The position numbers and the translations under genes were made by a program. A stretch of DNA of 64,000 bases from positions 248,001 through 312,000 of the forward strand of contig JAGOAJ010000001.1 of assembly GCA_017983955.1 (NCBI GenBank), read 5' to 3'. This document shows positions 1-8,566 of the stretch, in pieces; the first letter of the stretch is position 1; each line of letters opens with the position of its first letter. The stretch is from Burkholderiaceae bacterium (GTDB lineage Bacteria; Pseudomonadota; Gammaproteobacteria; Burkholderiales; Burkholderiaceae_B). The notes under the pieces are model-generated. The model was given only the letters and a program-made list of their open reading frames with translations, was not told where the DNA came from and ran no database searches.

Positions 1-1394
1 GCAAAATCAAGGATTTCATCGTCTGATTGACAACTAGCACCCGGTAAAATTTCGCTCTGGTAATAATGTGCTAAAGCCGTTTGCTGCAGAATGGATCTGG
101 TCAGCTTAACGCCACGAATCAAAACCTTTTGATCTTGCTCTTCCGACAAATAGTTTGGCTGAACGATGGGCGAAGCCAAGGGGTCTGTGCTCTGAATCTG
201 GACATACCCCCGACTTTTTGGACGATGCTGCCATACCCCTGCTGTCATTCCTGGATACTCATCCAACTGGCCCACGTAACCATCTCTATAGCTAGCAGGA
301 GTGAACACACCTTGTAGGTCTGGACTAGTCAAGCTAGGATCTGATTTCGCAAAAAAATGGACTAACGATGGGCTCAGACCAAGGATACTGGGCTTGCGTA
401 GCACCCACTTTATAACTTCCCCAGCTAACTTAACCCCTTTGACAAGCTCGTTCATCGTGTCAGTATTACGAACCTTTACTGCCATGCGCACCGAATAGTG
501 GTCACTCAGATTGCTACCTACGCCGGGCAGGTCCTTAACAACCTCAATACCCATCTTCCTAAGGTGCGCTGCGTCGCCGACTCCTGATAGCTGTAATAAC
601 TTAGGGGTGTTGATGGCACCCGCTGAAATAATCACTTCTTTATTTGCATGAACTGTTTTTATGGAGTTCGGACTCGCTGGAGAAAAGTACCGGACACCAA
701 TCGCATTTTTTCCCTTAAAAATCACTTGACTGGCCTGAGCATTCGTTTTGATAGTAAGGTTTTTATCCCCTTTGCTTGGCTGCAGGAAAACCTTGGCGGT
801 GCTCATCCGTCGGCCCTTGTGAATCGTTCTCTGAAAAAAGCCTACGCCCTCTTGGCTATCCCCGTTGTAATCAGGATTCTTAACCATCCCATACTCTTGG
901 GCAGCTTCAATGAAAGCATCACATAAAGGATGTTTCCAATCAATATCCGACACCGGCAGCTCACCACTACGCCCCCGATAACGATCATCACCCCCTACCC
1001 TTCTTTCCATCGACTTGAAGTAGGGCAGCACCTGCTCGTAGCCCCACCCTTCATTTCCAAGACTTTCCCAATGGTCGTAGTCAGACGACAGCCCCCGGTT
1101 GTAGACCAGGCCATTAATCGCGGTAGACCCACCCAAGGTCCGACCTTGGGGAATAGGTATGCTACGGCTGTTGGTCAAGGTATTGGGCATCGTATGAAAT
1201 TGCCACGCATACCTTTCGTCAAAAATCACCTTGATAAAACCAGCTGGGATATGTAAAAAAGGATGGCGATCAGCAGGGCCTGCCTCTAATAAGCACACAC
1301 TATGACCATGAGCGCTTAAGCGGTTAGCCAGAATAGAGCCTGCTGCACCCGATCCAACTATTACATAGTCGTATGTCTCTGTACTGTGGTTCAT
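1..1394 (-). CDS. GMC-family FAD oxidoreductase (choline/alcohol dehydrogenase-like), 3' end cut by window edge
   Basis: The minus strand is open from an ATG at 1394 to base 1 (464 codons read by hand, no stop), so the gene is cut by the window and not frameshifted. An N-terminal FAD-binding motif GSGAAGS lies at residues 14-20, the GMC signature around GGST at 88-91, and the second GMC signature (GAINTPKLLQLSG) near residue 260. The catalytic His/Asn of this family sit near residues 460-540 and fall outside the window. GGA lies eight bases before the start. It follows the aldehyde dehydrogenase gene by 29 bases on the same strand, so an alcohol-to-aldehyde-to-acid pair is plausible (inference). 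The family is certain; the substrate is unknown. Confidence 0.9.
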   Translation of the reverse strand, partial: MNHSTETYDYVIVGSGAAGSILANRLSAHGHSVCLLEAGPADRHPFLHIPAGFIKVIFDERYAWQFHTMPNTLTNSRSIPIPQGRTLGGSTAINGLVYNRGLSSDYDHWESLGNEGWGYEQVLPYFKSMERRVGGDDRYRGRSGELPVSDIDWKHPLCDAFIEAAQEYGMVKNPDYNGDSQEGVGFFQRTIHKGRRMSTAKVFLQPSKGDKNLTIKTNAQASQVIFKGKNAIGVRYFSPASPNSIKTVHANKEVIISAGAINTPKLLQLSGVGDAAHLRKMGIEVVKDLPGVGSNLSDHYSVRMAVKVRNTDTMNELVKGVKLAGEVIKWVLRKPSILGLSPSLVHFFAKSDPSLTSPDLQGVFTPASYRDGYVGQLDEYPGMTAGVWQHRPKSRGYVQIQSTDPLASPIVQPNYLSEEQDQKVLIRGVKLTRSILQQTALAHYYQSEILPGASCQSDDEILDF

Positions 1395-1423
1395 GTTTTT
1401 TCCGAATAGAAAAGTGCAACGCG

Positions 1424-2896
1424 CTAAATAACCAATCCGTTTTGGCTTCTGGCCGCCAGGCAGGCGTACTTGATCTCAAGGAACTCATCGATGCCATATT
1501 TTGAACCTTCCCTGCCCACGCCAGACTCTTTCATACCACCAAACGGTCCCACCTCGTTTGAGACCATGCTTGTATTAATGCCAACAACACCGTACTCCAG
1601 CGCATCCATTAGCCGCCATGTTCGATCTTGGCTTTCCGTATAAAAATAAGCAGCTAACCCAGATTCATTTGTATTGGCCAGCACCACCACTTCGGCCTCT
1701 GATTTGAAGCTGAAAATGCTAACAACGGGGCCAAATATCTCTTCTGTGGCAAGGTCCATTTCCTGGGTAATTCCACTAAGCACTGTTGGCGGATAAATTA
1801 AACTGCCCTCTTCTAACACTCCGACTTCCAATAGTTTCCGCGCACCCTTATCAACTGCGTCATTAACCAGTCGAGCTACTTTATCAACGGCCTTTTGATT
1901 GATCAGAGGTCCAATAGTCACATCCCGATCCAATCCACTCCCAGTCTTGAGAGCGCGGACCTCGGTAAGCAATTTCTCAGTAAATCTTGCAGCAATCGAT
2001 TCATGCAAATAGATTCGATTTGCACAGACACAGGTTTGGCCTGCATTACGAAATTTGGATGTCATCAACCCTTGCACTGCACTGTCTAGATCCGCGTCCT
2101 CAAACACAATAAACGGTGCATTCCCGCCCAGCTCCAATGAGAGTTTTTTCACATTAGATGCACTTTGTTGCATTAGCAGCTTGCCCGTTTCCGTGGATCC
2201 GGTAAAGGTCAACTTCCGCACTTTTGGGTTACTGGTAAGTTCCCGGCCGATCTCCGTTGGCAAACCAGTGACTACGTTCAATACACCAGCCGGCAAGCCG
2301 GCCTCCTCGGCAAGGAATGCTAGTGCCAAGGCAGTGTATGGAGTGAGCTCAGATGGCTTGAGGACAACCGTGCAACCGGATGCCAAGGCGGGGGTGACCT
2401 TACGTGTTACCAAAGCAGAGGGAAAATTCCAGGCGATTAATGCAGCGCATACGCCCACGGGTTGCTTAATTGCCAGCATGCGCTGGTCAGAACGCGTAGT
2501 CGGTAAATAATCACCATAAACCCGTTTGGCCTCTTCACCAAACCACTCAACAAAGGAAAGCGCATAACTCAATTCCCCCTTAGCTTCCGCAAGGGGCTTG
2601 CCCTGTTCTAATGTCAGGATCATTGCTAAATCATCCGCGTTTGCTTCTATCAGCCCCTGCCATTTTTTTAAGATTGCGCCTCGTTCCTTCCCGGTCTTTG
2701 CCCTCCATGCTGGAAGCGCGCGTTCAGCCGCTTCAATAGCGCGACGGGTCTCTGTAGCGCCAAGGTCTGGAATAGTGCCCAAAACTCTGCTATCAAAAGG
2801 ATTTTTAACTTGTAATGTCCCTTTGTCATCAGCATCTCGCCAATGGCCATCAATTAATGCCTGTTGCCTAAAAAGAGATGGGTTTTTCAGCTTCAT
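1424..2896 (-). CDS. gabD: NAD(P)-dependent aldehyde dehydrogenase, succinate-semialdehyde dehydrogenase (GabD) type
   Basis: This protein of about 490 residues oxidises an aldehyde to the acid with NAD(P). It has the family's LELGGNAPF segment with the general-base Glu and the GQTCVCANR segment with the catalytic Cys; the double Cys and surrounding residues are typical of GabD. I chose the ATG at 2896 because GGAACGGA precedes it and the protein then begins as GabD proteins do; an in-frame TTG at 2914 would add six residues. It is first in a minus-strand pair with the GMC oxidoreductase and diverges from a LysR gene. A second GabD-type enzyme lies at 22313-23788; the two differ throughout, so they are not recent copies. 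Succinate semialdehyde as the real substrate is inference. Confidence 0.88.
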   Translation of the reverse strand: MKLKNPSLFRQQALIDGHWRDADDKGTLQVKNPFDSRVLGTIPDLGATETRRAIEAAERALPAWRAKTGKERGAILKKWQGLIEANADDLAMILTLEQGKPLAEAKGELSYALSFVEWFGEEAKRVYGDYLPTTRSDQRMLAIKQPVGVCAALIAWNFPSALVTRKVTPALASGCTVVLKPSELTPYTALALAFLAEEAGLPAGVLNVVTGLPTEIGRELTSNPKVRKLTFTGSTETGKLLMQQSASNVKKLSLELGGNAPFIVFEDADLDSAVQGLMTSKFRNAGQTCVCANRIYLHESIAARFTEKLLTEVRALKTGSGLDRDVTIGPLINQKAVDKVARLVNDAVDKGARKLLEVGVLEEGSLIYPPTVLSGITQEMDLATEEIFGPVVSIFSFKSEAEVVVLANTNESGLAAYFYTESQDRTWRLMDALEYGVVGINTSMVSNEVGPFGGMKESGVGREGSKYGIDEFLEIKYACLAARSQNGLVI

Positions 2897-3001
2897 GTCG
2901 TTATTCCGTTCCAAAAGGCGCTATCAATATATGCCTGGGGTTTATTTGAGAATTAGTCTAACAATCGCCGTAGAGATGCCAAAGTTATAATTTATGACGC
3001 C

Positions 3002-3022
3002 GCCATCGCTAAATACGATGGC
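3002..3022. promoter_or_regulatory. Inverted repeat with T-N11-A core, candidate LysR operator
   Basis: Perfect 7-base arms GCCATCG and CGATGGC are separated by seven bases, between the divergent aldehyde dehydrogenase and LysR genes. The repeat contains T-N11-A (T3006, A3018), the usual core of LysR-type binding sites. It lies 40 bases before the chosen LysR start, a position that suits autoregulation. Its use as an operator is inference. Confidence 0.5.
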
Positions 3023-3061
3023 TAGATCATGGATTCAACCATCTCAACTTGGAGTTACAAC

Positions 3062-3955
3062 ATGCTCTTGGACCCAACATCACTCCGTCTATACATAAGC
3101 GTGTTGGAAGAAGGCACCATCGCTGCAGCTGCAGAACGGGAGCATATTGCAGCCGCGGCGATCAGCAAACGAATCAGTGAGTTGGAAAGCACGCTGAAAA
3201 CCACGTTACTGGTTAGAACCAACAAAGGAATTTCACCGACTAGTGCTGGCCTAGCCTTATCTGAGATGGCCCGGCGGGTACTGTACGAGTTAGAGGACAT
3301 TTCTTTGCAAATGCGGGAGTACACCACTGGTGTACGAGGCTTTATACGTGTATTCGCCAATATTTCTGCGATCAATCAATTCCTGCCAGAGGACATTCGT
3401 TCTTTCACTCGCCTTTATCCGAACGTCCAGGTTGTTCTTGAGGAAAGTATCAGTTCATCTATCGTGAAATCAGTACAGGAAAACTCAGCTGATATTGGCA
3501 TATTCTCTAGTTTTTTTACGGAGCATAATATTGAGATTCTTCCTTACCGACGCGACAGCCTAGCGCTAATCGCCCCATTAGGCCACCCCATCCTTAGCGC
3601 AAAAAAACCTATTTTTCCACAAGCACTCGATTACGAATTTATTGGAATGCATGCTGGAAGTGCTATCAACTCAATTATTACAACGGCAGCAAACGAACTC
3701 CACAAATCGTTCACGATGAAGGTGCGGGTCACCGGTTTCGACTCGCTGTGCTTCATGGTCAATTCAGACTTAGGTCTGGGCGTTCTACCACTGGCGCTAG
3801 CTCAGCGCTACGAAAAAATATTTAATATCGGTATCATTCCTTTGCAAGAACCATGGGCTCAAAGGCATTTAAATATCTGTATTCGCTCTCGCGACGCCTT
3901 GTCCACGGCCTCTAAATTATTTATTGATCACCTGCAGACAAAAAGCCCGGCATAG
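3062..3955 (+). CDS. LysR-family transcriptional regulator
   Basis: A 297-residue DNA-binding regulator. An N-terminal helix-turn-helix (residues about 5-64, with AAAAISKRISELE as the recognition region) is followed by the periplasmic-binding-protein-like effector domain, which ends in the LGLGVLPLALA segment usual in LysR proteins. The ATG at 3062 has GGAG seven bases upstream and gives the normal LysR N-terminus; an ATG at 3029 would add eleven residues without a clear ribosome site. It diverges from the aldehyde dehydrogenase/GMC pair, the classical LysR arrangement, so those genes are the likely targets. It could also act on the plus-strand operon starting at 4134. The effector is unknown. 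Confidence 0.9.
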   Translation: MLLDPTSLRLYISVLEEGTIAAAAEREHIAAAAISKRISELESTLKTTLLVRTNKGISPTSAGLALSEMARRVLYELEDISLQMREYTTGVRGFIRVFANISAINQFLPEDIRSFTRLYPNVQVVLEESISSSIVKSVQENSADIGIFSSFFTEHNIEILPYRRDSLALIAPLGHPILSAKKPIFPQALDYEFIGMHAGSAINSIITTAANELHKSFTMKVRVTGFDSLCFMVNSDLGLGVLPLALAQRYEKIFNIGIIPLQEPWAQRHLNICIRSRDALSTASKLFIDHLQTKSPA

Positions 3956-4061
3956 AAAGCCTGGTTTCAGCTCTCCTCAGCGCCCTTCTCTCTCGATTTG
4001 CTTATCCAGCGCATGGTAAACCCTTATATGCCTTTCGCTCAAAAAGAACATATCATTGATC

Positions 4062-4071
4062 TGTGATCACA
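4062..4071. promoter_or_regulatory. Perfect 10-base palindrome TGTGATCACA upstream of the SDR-E1-E2 operon
   Basis: The palindrome lies 63 bases before the first gene of the operon, directly after TTGATC, which resembles a -35 box. Short symmetric sites of this kind are used by GntR/FCD regulators, and the operon encodes one (7857-8555). No matching -10 box could be assigned and no second copy of the site was noticed, so the assignment is tentative. Confidence 0.35.
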
Positions 4072-4133
4072 AATATTAGATCTAGGCGGATGTTCGCACA
4101 TCTAGAAAATTGCACTCCAACGAAGAAGAAATA

Positions 4134-4904
4134 ATGAGCGACACGCTATTCAATGTAAAGAAGAAGGTAGTAGTAATCACTGGAGCTGCGGGAGGTATCG
4201 GCGAGGTTATAGCCTGCGCCTTTGCCAAAGCCGGAGCACACTTAGCACTATTGGATCTTCCAGGTAAGAAACTGGACGCCCTTGAGGCTTCCCTTAAGGC
4301 CCAGGGAAGTTCAGTGTTAGCCCTTCCGGCCCAAGTTGAGAGCCTGGCTTCATGCACATCAGCCATAAAGCAAATATCCGACCACTTCGGATCTATTGAT
4401 ATTCTAGTTAACGGAGCAGGCGTTAACACGCGGATGCGTCCCGAACTTTACTCAGAAGAGGTGTGGGACCACATCATCGATGTCAATCTTAAGGGTACGT
4501 TTCATATGTGCCAGGCAGCCTATCCGTTTATGAAAGCGCAGGCGCACGGGAAAATAATAAATATTGGCTCAATTATGGCGATTGCTTCCAATGCCGTGAC
4601 TCCTGTTTATTCAGCCAGTAAGGCAGCTGTACATCAATTGACCAAGTCGCTTGCTTGCGCCTGGGCACAAGACGGGATCAACGTCAATGTGATTCATCCT
4701 GGCTGGATCGATACGGCTCTTTCCCGGCAAGCGCGCATTGATATTCCCGGCCACGCCGAGCGCGTTGCTGCTACTACTCCTATGGGCCGTTGGGGCGAAC
4801 CTGAAGACTTGGTGGGCTCCATCCTATTTCTGGCTAGCGCCGCGTCTGACTTTGTCAACGGAGCCAGCTTGGTCGTTGACGGCGGCGTGACCGCCCACAT
4901 CTAA
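4134..4904 (+). CDS. SDR-family NAD(P)-dependent oxidoreductase
   Basis: A 256-residue short-chain dehydrogenase, first gene of the operon. The cofactor motif TGAAGGIG lies at residues 16-23, NGAGV (the family's NNAG position) follows, and the catalytic pair is Y159/K163 in YSASK; the protein ends with the usual VDGG stretch. The ATG at 4134 follows purine-rich GAAGAAGAAA; an upstream in-frame TTG at 4110 is less likely. The next gene, the E1 component, starts 22 bases downstream. In that setting it probably interconverts an alcohol and a ketone to make the substrate of the E1/E2 complex, as diol dehydrogenases do for acetoin dehydrogenase (inference). The substrate is unknown. Confidence 0.9.
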   Translation: MSDTLFNVKKKVVVITGAAGGIGEVIACAFAKAGAHLALLDLPGKKLDALEASLKAQGSSVLALPAQVESLASCTSAIKQISDHFGSIDILVNGAGVNTRMRPELYSEEVWDHIIDVNLKGTFHMCQAAYPFMKAQAHGKIINIGSIMAIASNAVTPVYSASKAAVHQLTKSLACAWAQDGINVNVIHPGWIDTALSRQARIDIPGHAERVAATTPMGRWGEPEDLVGSILFLASAASDFVNGASLVVDGGVTAHI

Positions 4905-4926
4905 ATTCCTGAAGTTCGGAGACAAC

Positions 4927-7098
4927 ATGCAGTTCATTGACATCGCCAGCAAGACCCCTGTAAAACAACTCATCGTTGAAGAGAAAGATTGGAAGCTGTT
5001 AGGAAAAGATGACGCTATACGGCTAGTCACCCTTTTTCTTGTGGCCAGACGTTTTGAAGAAAAAATCCTACATCTCGACAAGCTTAACTGCGTCCATGGA
5101 CCGGCACACTCCAGCATCGGACAGGAAGGTGGGGCAGCTGGCTGTATTGCAGCGCTTCCAGGCAGCACCCTCATCAATGGTACGCATCGCGCCCATCACC
5201 AATGTATTGCGAAAGCCATTAATGCGTTATACGAAATAGATTTCAATCCATTGGAAAATGGCCTGACAGCACGTATGACAAAAGAGATCAAGGCCATGAT
5301 GCACGAGATCTTGGGCTTACGAGATGGATGGACAGGTGGACGCGGCGGATCCATGCATTTACGCAATGCCGAATTAGGGATTATGGGAACCAACGCTATC
5401 GTAGCCGGTGGATTGCCTATTGCGTGCGGCCATGCTTTCGCGGAAAAACATACGTCAAACAACGACATTATGGTGAGTTTTTTCGGCGACGGTGCGCTAC
5501 ATCAAGGAGCAACTCACGAAGCCATGAACTTGGCTGCGCTCTATAAGCTCCCAATGATTTTCTTTCTTGAGAACAACAAGTATGCGGTGTCAATGAGCGT
5601 GGAGCAATCAACGTTTGAGACTGAACTTTTGACGCGTCCTCAAGCTCACGGAATCGAAGCGATCAAAGTTGATGGCATGAATCCATTTGCAGTATGGTTG
5701 GCTACCCGCTGGGCCGCCGACCATATTAAGACACAGAACCGCCCGGTGTTCATCCTTGCTGAAGTCTATCGCTATTACCACCAAAGCTCATCCATCCCTG
5801 GCAGCGCATTTGGTTACCGTAGTAAAGAAGAAGAAAAAGAATGGCAGCAACGCGACCCTTGGCTTTTTATCAATAAAGAACTGCCCGCGCGCAATATATT
5901 AAGTACTGAAGAACTGCAGCAGCTTGATAACGTTGTTAGTGATGCAATAAACAGTGCATACAGCTCCTGCATTGACGGTAAGGGATCTGGGGCCTCGATC
6001 AAGGTCGAACTATGGCCTGACCCAAGCACTGTCGATAATCATTTGACCAGTGACATGAGCGAGTTCGACGGTATTTCCTTTTCTGAGTACGAGGACTTTG
6101 CAGAAGAGGACATGGAGTCAATTACCTATATTGAAGCCATCGCTAAGACGGTCGGTGCTCGTATGCAAGAGGACGACTCGATATATGTGTTTGGAGAAGA
6201 TGTTGCCAACATGGGCGGAGGCACAGTCGGAGCAACTCGCGGCTTAACGAGTCGCTTTGCTGATCGACTGATCAATACTCCAATTACAGAGAATGGCTTT
6301 TGTGGGTTGGCTACTGGTGCGGCGCTATCTGGACTAAGACCCATTGTTGAGTTGATGTACAGCGACTTCGCTTTGGTTGCTGGCGACCAATTGCTAAATC
6401 AGGCAGGGAAGATTAGACATTTGTTCAACGGTACTGCTTCAGTGCCTTTGACTTTACGTGCTCGGATTCCTGGTTTAGAAGGATATGGCTCTCAGCATTC
6501 GATGGACCCAGCCGCTATTTTTGCATTATTTCCTGGTTGGAAAATCATCGCCCCATCCAACGCGTTCGACTATGTCGGCCTGATGAACTCGGCGCTACGC
6601 TGCAACGATCCAGTGCTCGTCATAGAACCCCAAGAGCTGCACAAGCAAGCCAAGCTGGTGCCTAAAGGTTTAGATTATTACATCCCTATCGGCAAAGCAA
6701 AGCGAGTACGCGAAGGTGATGACATCACCTTACTGACGACTCTAACCATGGTTGATGCATGTTGTGTTGCTGTCGAAAAACGTGGAGTCAGTGCGGATGT
6801 TATTGATCTTAGGACTCTTTCCCAGCGCGACATCGACTACGACACTATCGGTAAGTCTGTAATGAAAACCGGGCGTGTAGCAATCATCGAACAAACCACG
6901 CGAGGCACTAGCATTGGCGCCTTTATAGCTGATGAGATACAACGTCGATTTTTTGACTATCTAGACCAACCTGTTAAGCGCGTCACGGGCAAATGGGCTC
7001 CTCCTGTGGTTTCGAAAGAGTTAGAAAAAGCAGCACTGGCCAGCTCAAACGATATAGATGCCATGATTTCCGAACTGTTAAATGACAGTGGCCTGTAA
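4927..7098 (+). CDS. Fused alpha-beta E1 component of a thiamine-diphosphate 2-oxo-acid/acetoin-type dehydrogenase
   Basis: A 723-residue fusion of the two E1 subunits that are usually separate. Residues about 25-370 form the alpha part, with HGPAHSSIGQE, HRAHH and the thiamine-diphosphate motif GDG (187-189) to NN (216-217). The beta part starts near residue 399 (ITYIEAI) with FGEDV and ITENGFCGLATGAA. E1 decarboxylates or cleaves the substrate and passes an acyl group to the lipoyl arm of E2, encoded at 8567. CGGAG precedes the start by six bases. Acetoin, pyruvate and branched-chain 2-oxo-acid dehydrogenases share these features; the neighbouring SDRs and importer favour an acetoin-like catabolic enzyme over a central-metabolism one (inference). 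Confidence 0.88.
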   Translation: MQFIDIASKTPVKQLIVEEKDWKLLGKDDAIRLVTLFLVARRFEEKILHLDKLNCVHGPAHSSIGQEGGAAGCIAALPGSTLINGTHRAHHQCIAKAINALYEIDFNPLENGLTARMTKEIKAMMHEILGLRDGWTGGRGGSMHLRNAELGIMGTNAIVAGGLPIACGHAFAEKHTSNNDIMVSFFGDGALHQGATHEAMNLAALYKLPMIFFLENNKYAVSMSVEQSTFETELLTRPQAHGIEAIKVDGMNPFAVWLATRWAADHIKTQNRPVFILAEVYRYYHQSSSIPGSAFGYRSKEEEKEWQQRDPWLFINKELPARNILSTEELQQLDNVVSDAINSAYSSCIDGKGSGASIKVELWPDPSTVDNHLTSDMSEFDGISFSEYEDFAEEDMESITYIEAIAKTVGARMQEDDSIYVFGEDVANMGGGTVGATRGLTSRFADRLINTPITENGFCGLATGAALSGLRPIVELMYSDFALVAGDQLLNQAGKIRHLFNGTASVPLTLRARIPGLEGYGSQHSMDPAAIFALFPGWKIIAPSNAFDYVGLMNSALRCNDPVLVIEPQELHKQAKLVPKGLDYYIPIGKAKRVREGDDITLLTTLTMVDACCVAVEKRGVSADVIDLRTLSQRDIDYDTIGKSVMKTGRVAIIEQTTRGTSIGAFIADEIQRRFFDYLDQPVKRVTGKWAPPVVSKELEKAALASSNDIDAMISELLNDSGL

Positions 7099-7117
7099 CG
7101 TGATTTTAAGGTAAAGA

Positions 7118-7843
7118 ATGATGCCCTACTCTTTAAGCGGTAAACACATACTAATTACAGGCGCAGCTGGAGGAATTGGTAGCGCATCAGCAAGGGTCTG
7201 CGCAGAACTTGGCGCTCATCTTATTCTTGCTGACAAAACCGAACCTTTAGATATCTTCAACGAGCTAATGTCACAGGGAAGGCCTGTGACAATGCTTGCA
7301 TTTGACGTCGCCGATCGAGCCCAAGTGGAAGCCGCCATTGATAGCATCCCCCGTCTAGACGGTGTTATCGCCAACGCCGGATACTGTCCATGGGATGACT
7401 GGAATGATGCAAACTGGGACGAAGTCCTAAAGCTGGTAATGGACGTGAATCTTATAGGTGTCATTCACCTAATGCGTCCCGTCCTTAAAAAAATGAGCGC
7501 TCAAAAATCAGGCCATGTCGTGCTGGTCTCATCCGTGGCCGCACGCATGGGCGGGTTGATGGCTAGCCCACATTATGTCGCAGCTAAAGGGGGCGTTAGC
7601 GCCCTAGTCAAATGGCTCGCCCGCAAAGCAGCGCCCGAAGGGGTTCTGGTGAACTGCGTAGCTCCGGGGGCAACCGACACGCCAATGACCCAGTCACAAA
7701 CAGTAGACGTCTCCAGTATTCCTCTGCGACGACAAGCACATGCGCAAGAAATTGCACTTCCAATCGCCTTTTTATGTTCTGACGCTGCTAGCTATATATG
7801 CGGTGCCACTCTGGATGTAAATGGTGGCGTGTATATGAACTAA
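7118..7843 (+). CDS. SDR-family NAD(P)-dependent oxidoreductase, second copy in operon
   Basis: A 241-residue short-chain dehydrogenase. TGAAGGIG lies at residues 14-21, NAG at 86-88, the Ser pair in LVSSVAAR and the catalytic Y153/K157 in YVAAK. AAGG precedes the start by seven bases; a second ATG follows immediately and could also be used. It sits between the E1 and the GntR genes with short spacers. Its sequence differs clearly from the first SDR (4134), so the two probably act on different substrates or stereoisomers of one pathway (inference). The substrate is unknown. Confidence 0.9.
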   Translation: MMPYSLSGKHILITGAAGGIGSASARVCAELGAHLILADKTEPLDIFNELMSQGRPVTMLAFDVADRAQVEAAIDSIPRLDGVIANAGYCPWDDWNDANWDEVLKLVMDVNLIGVIHLMRPVLKKMSAQKSGHVVLVSSVAARMGGLMASPHYVAAKGGVSALVKWLARKAAPEGVLVNCVAPGATDTPMTQSQTVDVSSIPLRRQAHAQEIALPIAFLCSDAASYICGATLDVNGGVYMN

Positions 7844-7856
7844 GCAAAGGACTGCC

Positions 7857-8555
7857 ATGGACTCTCTATTAGTTGGGCATCTAAAAAAGCAGGAACGAAT
7901 AACGGTAGCAGATCAAATATATACCGATATCCGTCAGCTTCTTATGTCGGGGACGTTGCCTCCCGGTGAAAAAATAACACTAAGAGGATTAGCTAAGGTA
8001 CTAGAGACCAGCCCTATGCCTGTACGAGAGGCCGTGAATAAACTCGTTGCAGAAGGGGCGCTGGAAATGCTACCTAACAGAACTTTGTGCGTACCTAAAC
8101 CAACGCTAAGCAAGTTTAAGGAAATTGTCAGGATCAGATGCTGCCTTGAGGGATTTGCTGCTGCAGAAGCAAGCAAAATCATTCTTGATGAAACCATCGA
8201 AAAAATCGAGGCATATGCCTATGAGTTCGATCAACTAGGCCATGAGCTAAATATTGACACAGCAAAAACAATAGAGGCAAACCGCAAGCTCCACTTTTGT
8301 CTTTATGAGGCAGCGCAAATGCCACTGCTTTTGGGAATGATTGAAAATATCTGGCTGCAGATCTCGCCTCTGTTTTCCTTAAGTATGAGTAGTGAATTAA
8401 GGAAGTCGGGGACATGGGAATCATTTAGGCATCACGACAGCTTGTTGGAAGCACTAAAAGATCGAAATACCGAAAAAGTAAGAAAAGCAATTATCGCGGA
8501 TATATCGGACGCGGCTCTATTCATTGAAAAAACCGGTAATTTGCCAAATACATAG
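7857..8555 (+). CDS. GntR-family transcriptional regulator (FCD type)
   Basis: A 232-residue regulator. An N-terminal winged helix (about residues 15-80, containing LRGLAKVLETSPMPVREAVNKL, the family's recognition region) is followed by an all-helical FCD ligand-binding domain with ANRKLHFCLYEAA, an Asn/His segment of the metal/ligand site type. AAAGGA lies before the start. It lies inside the operon between the second SDR and E2, so it is probably autoregulated and controls the whole unit from the promoter before 4134, where a palindrome TGTGATCACA is present. The ligand is likely the imported substrate or a product of the pathway (inference). Confidence 0.9.
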   Translation: MDSLLVGHLKKQERITVADQIYTDIRQLLMSGTLPPGEKITLRGLAKVLETSPMPVREAVNKLVAEGALEMLPNRTLCVPKPTLSKFKEIVRIRCCLEGFAAAEASKIILDETIEKIEAYAYEFDQLGHELNIDTAKTIEANRKLHFCLYEAAQMPLLLGMIENIWLQISPLFSLSMSSELRKSGTWESFRHHDSLLEALKDRNTEKVRKAIIADISDAALFIEKTGNLPNT

Positions 8556-8566
8556 CTGAGAAACAA

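Noticed and set aside
1-1394. GMC oxidoreductase read as a broken gene because no complete minus-strand frame is present
   Set aside because: Reading the whole minus strand by hand shows one open frame from 1394 to base 1; the gene is cut by the window edge only.
1895-2510. Long frames opposite the aldehyde dehydrogenase and other genes
   Set aside because: They are antisense to genes with clear family motifs, show no family pattern themselves and lack ribosome sites.
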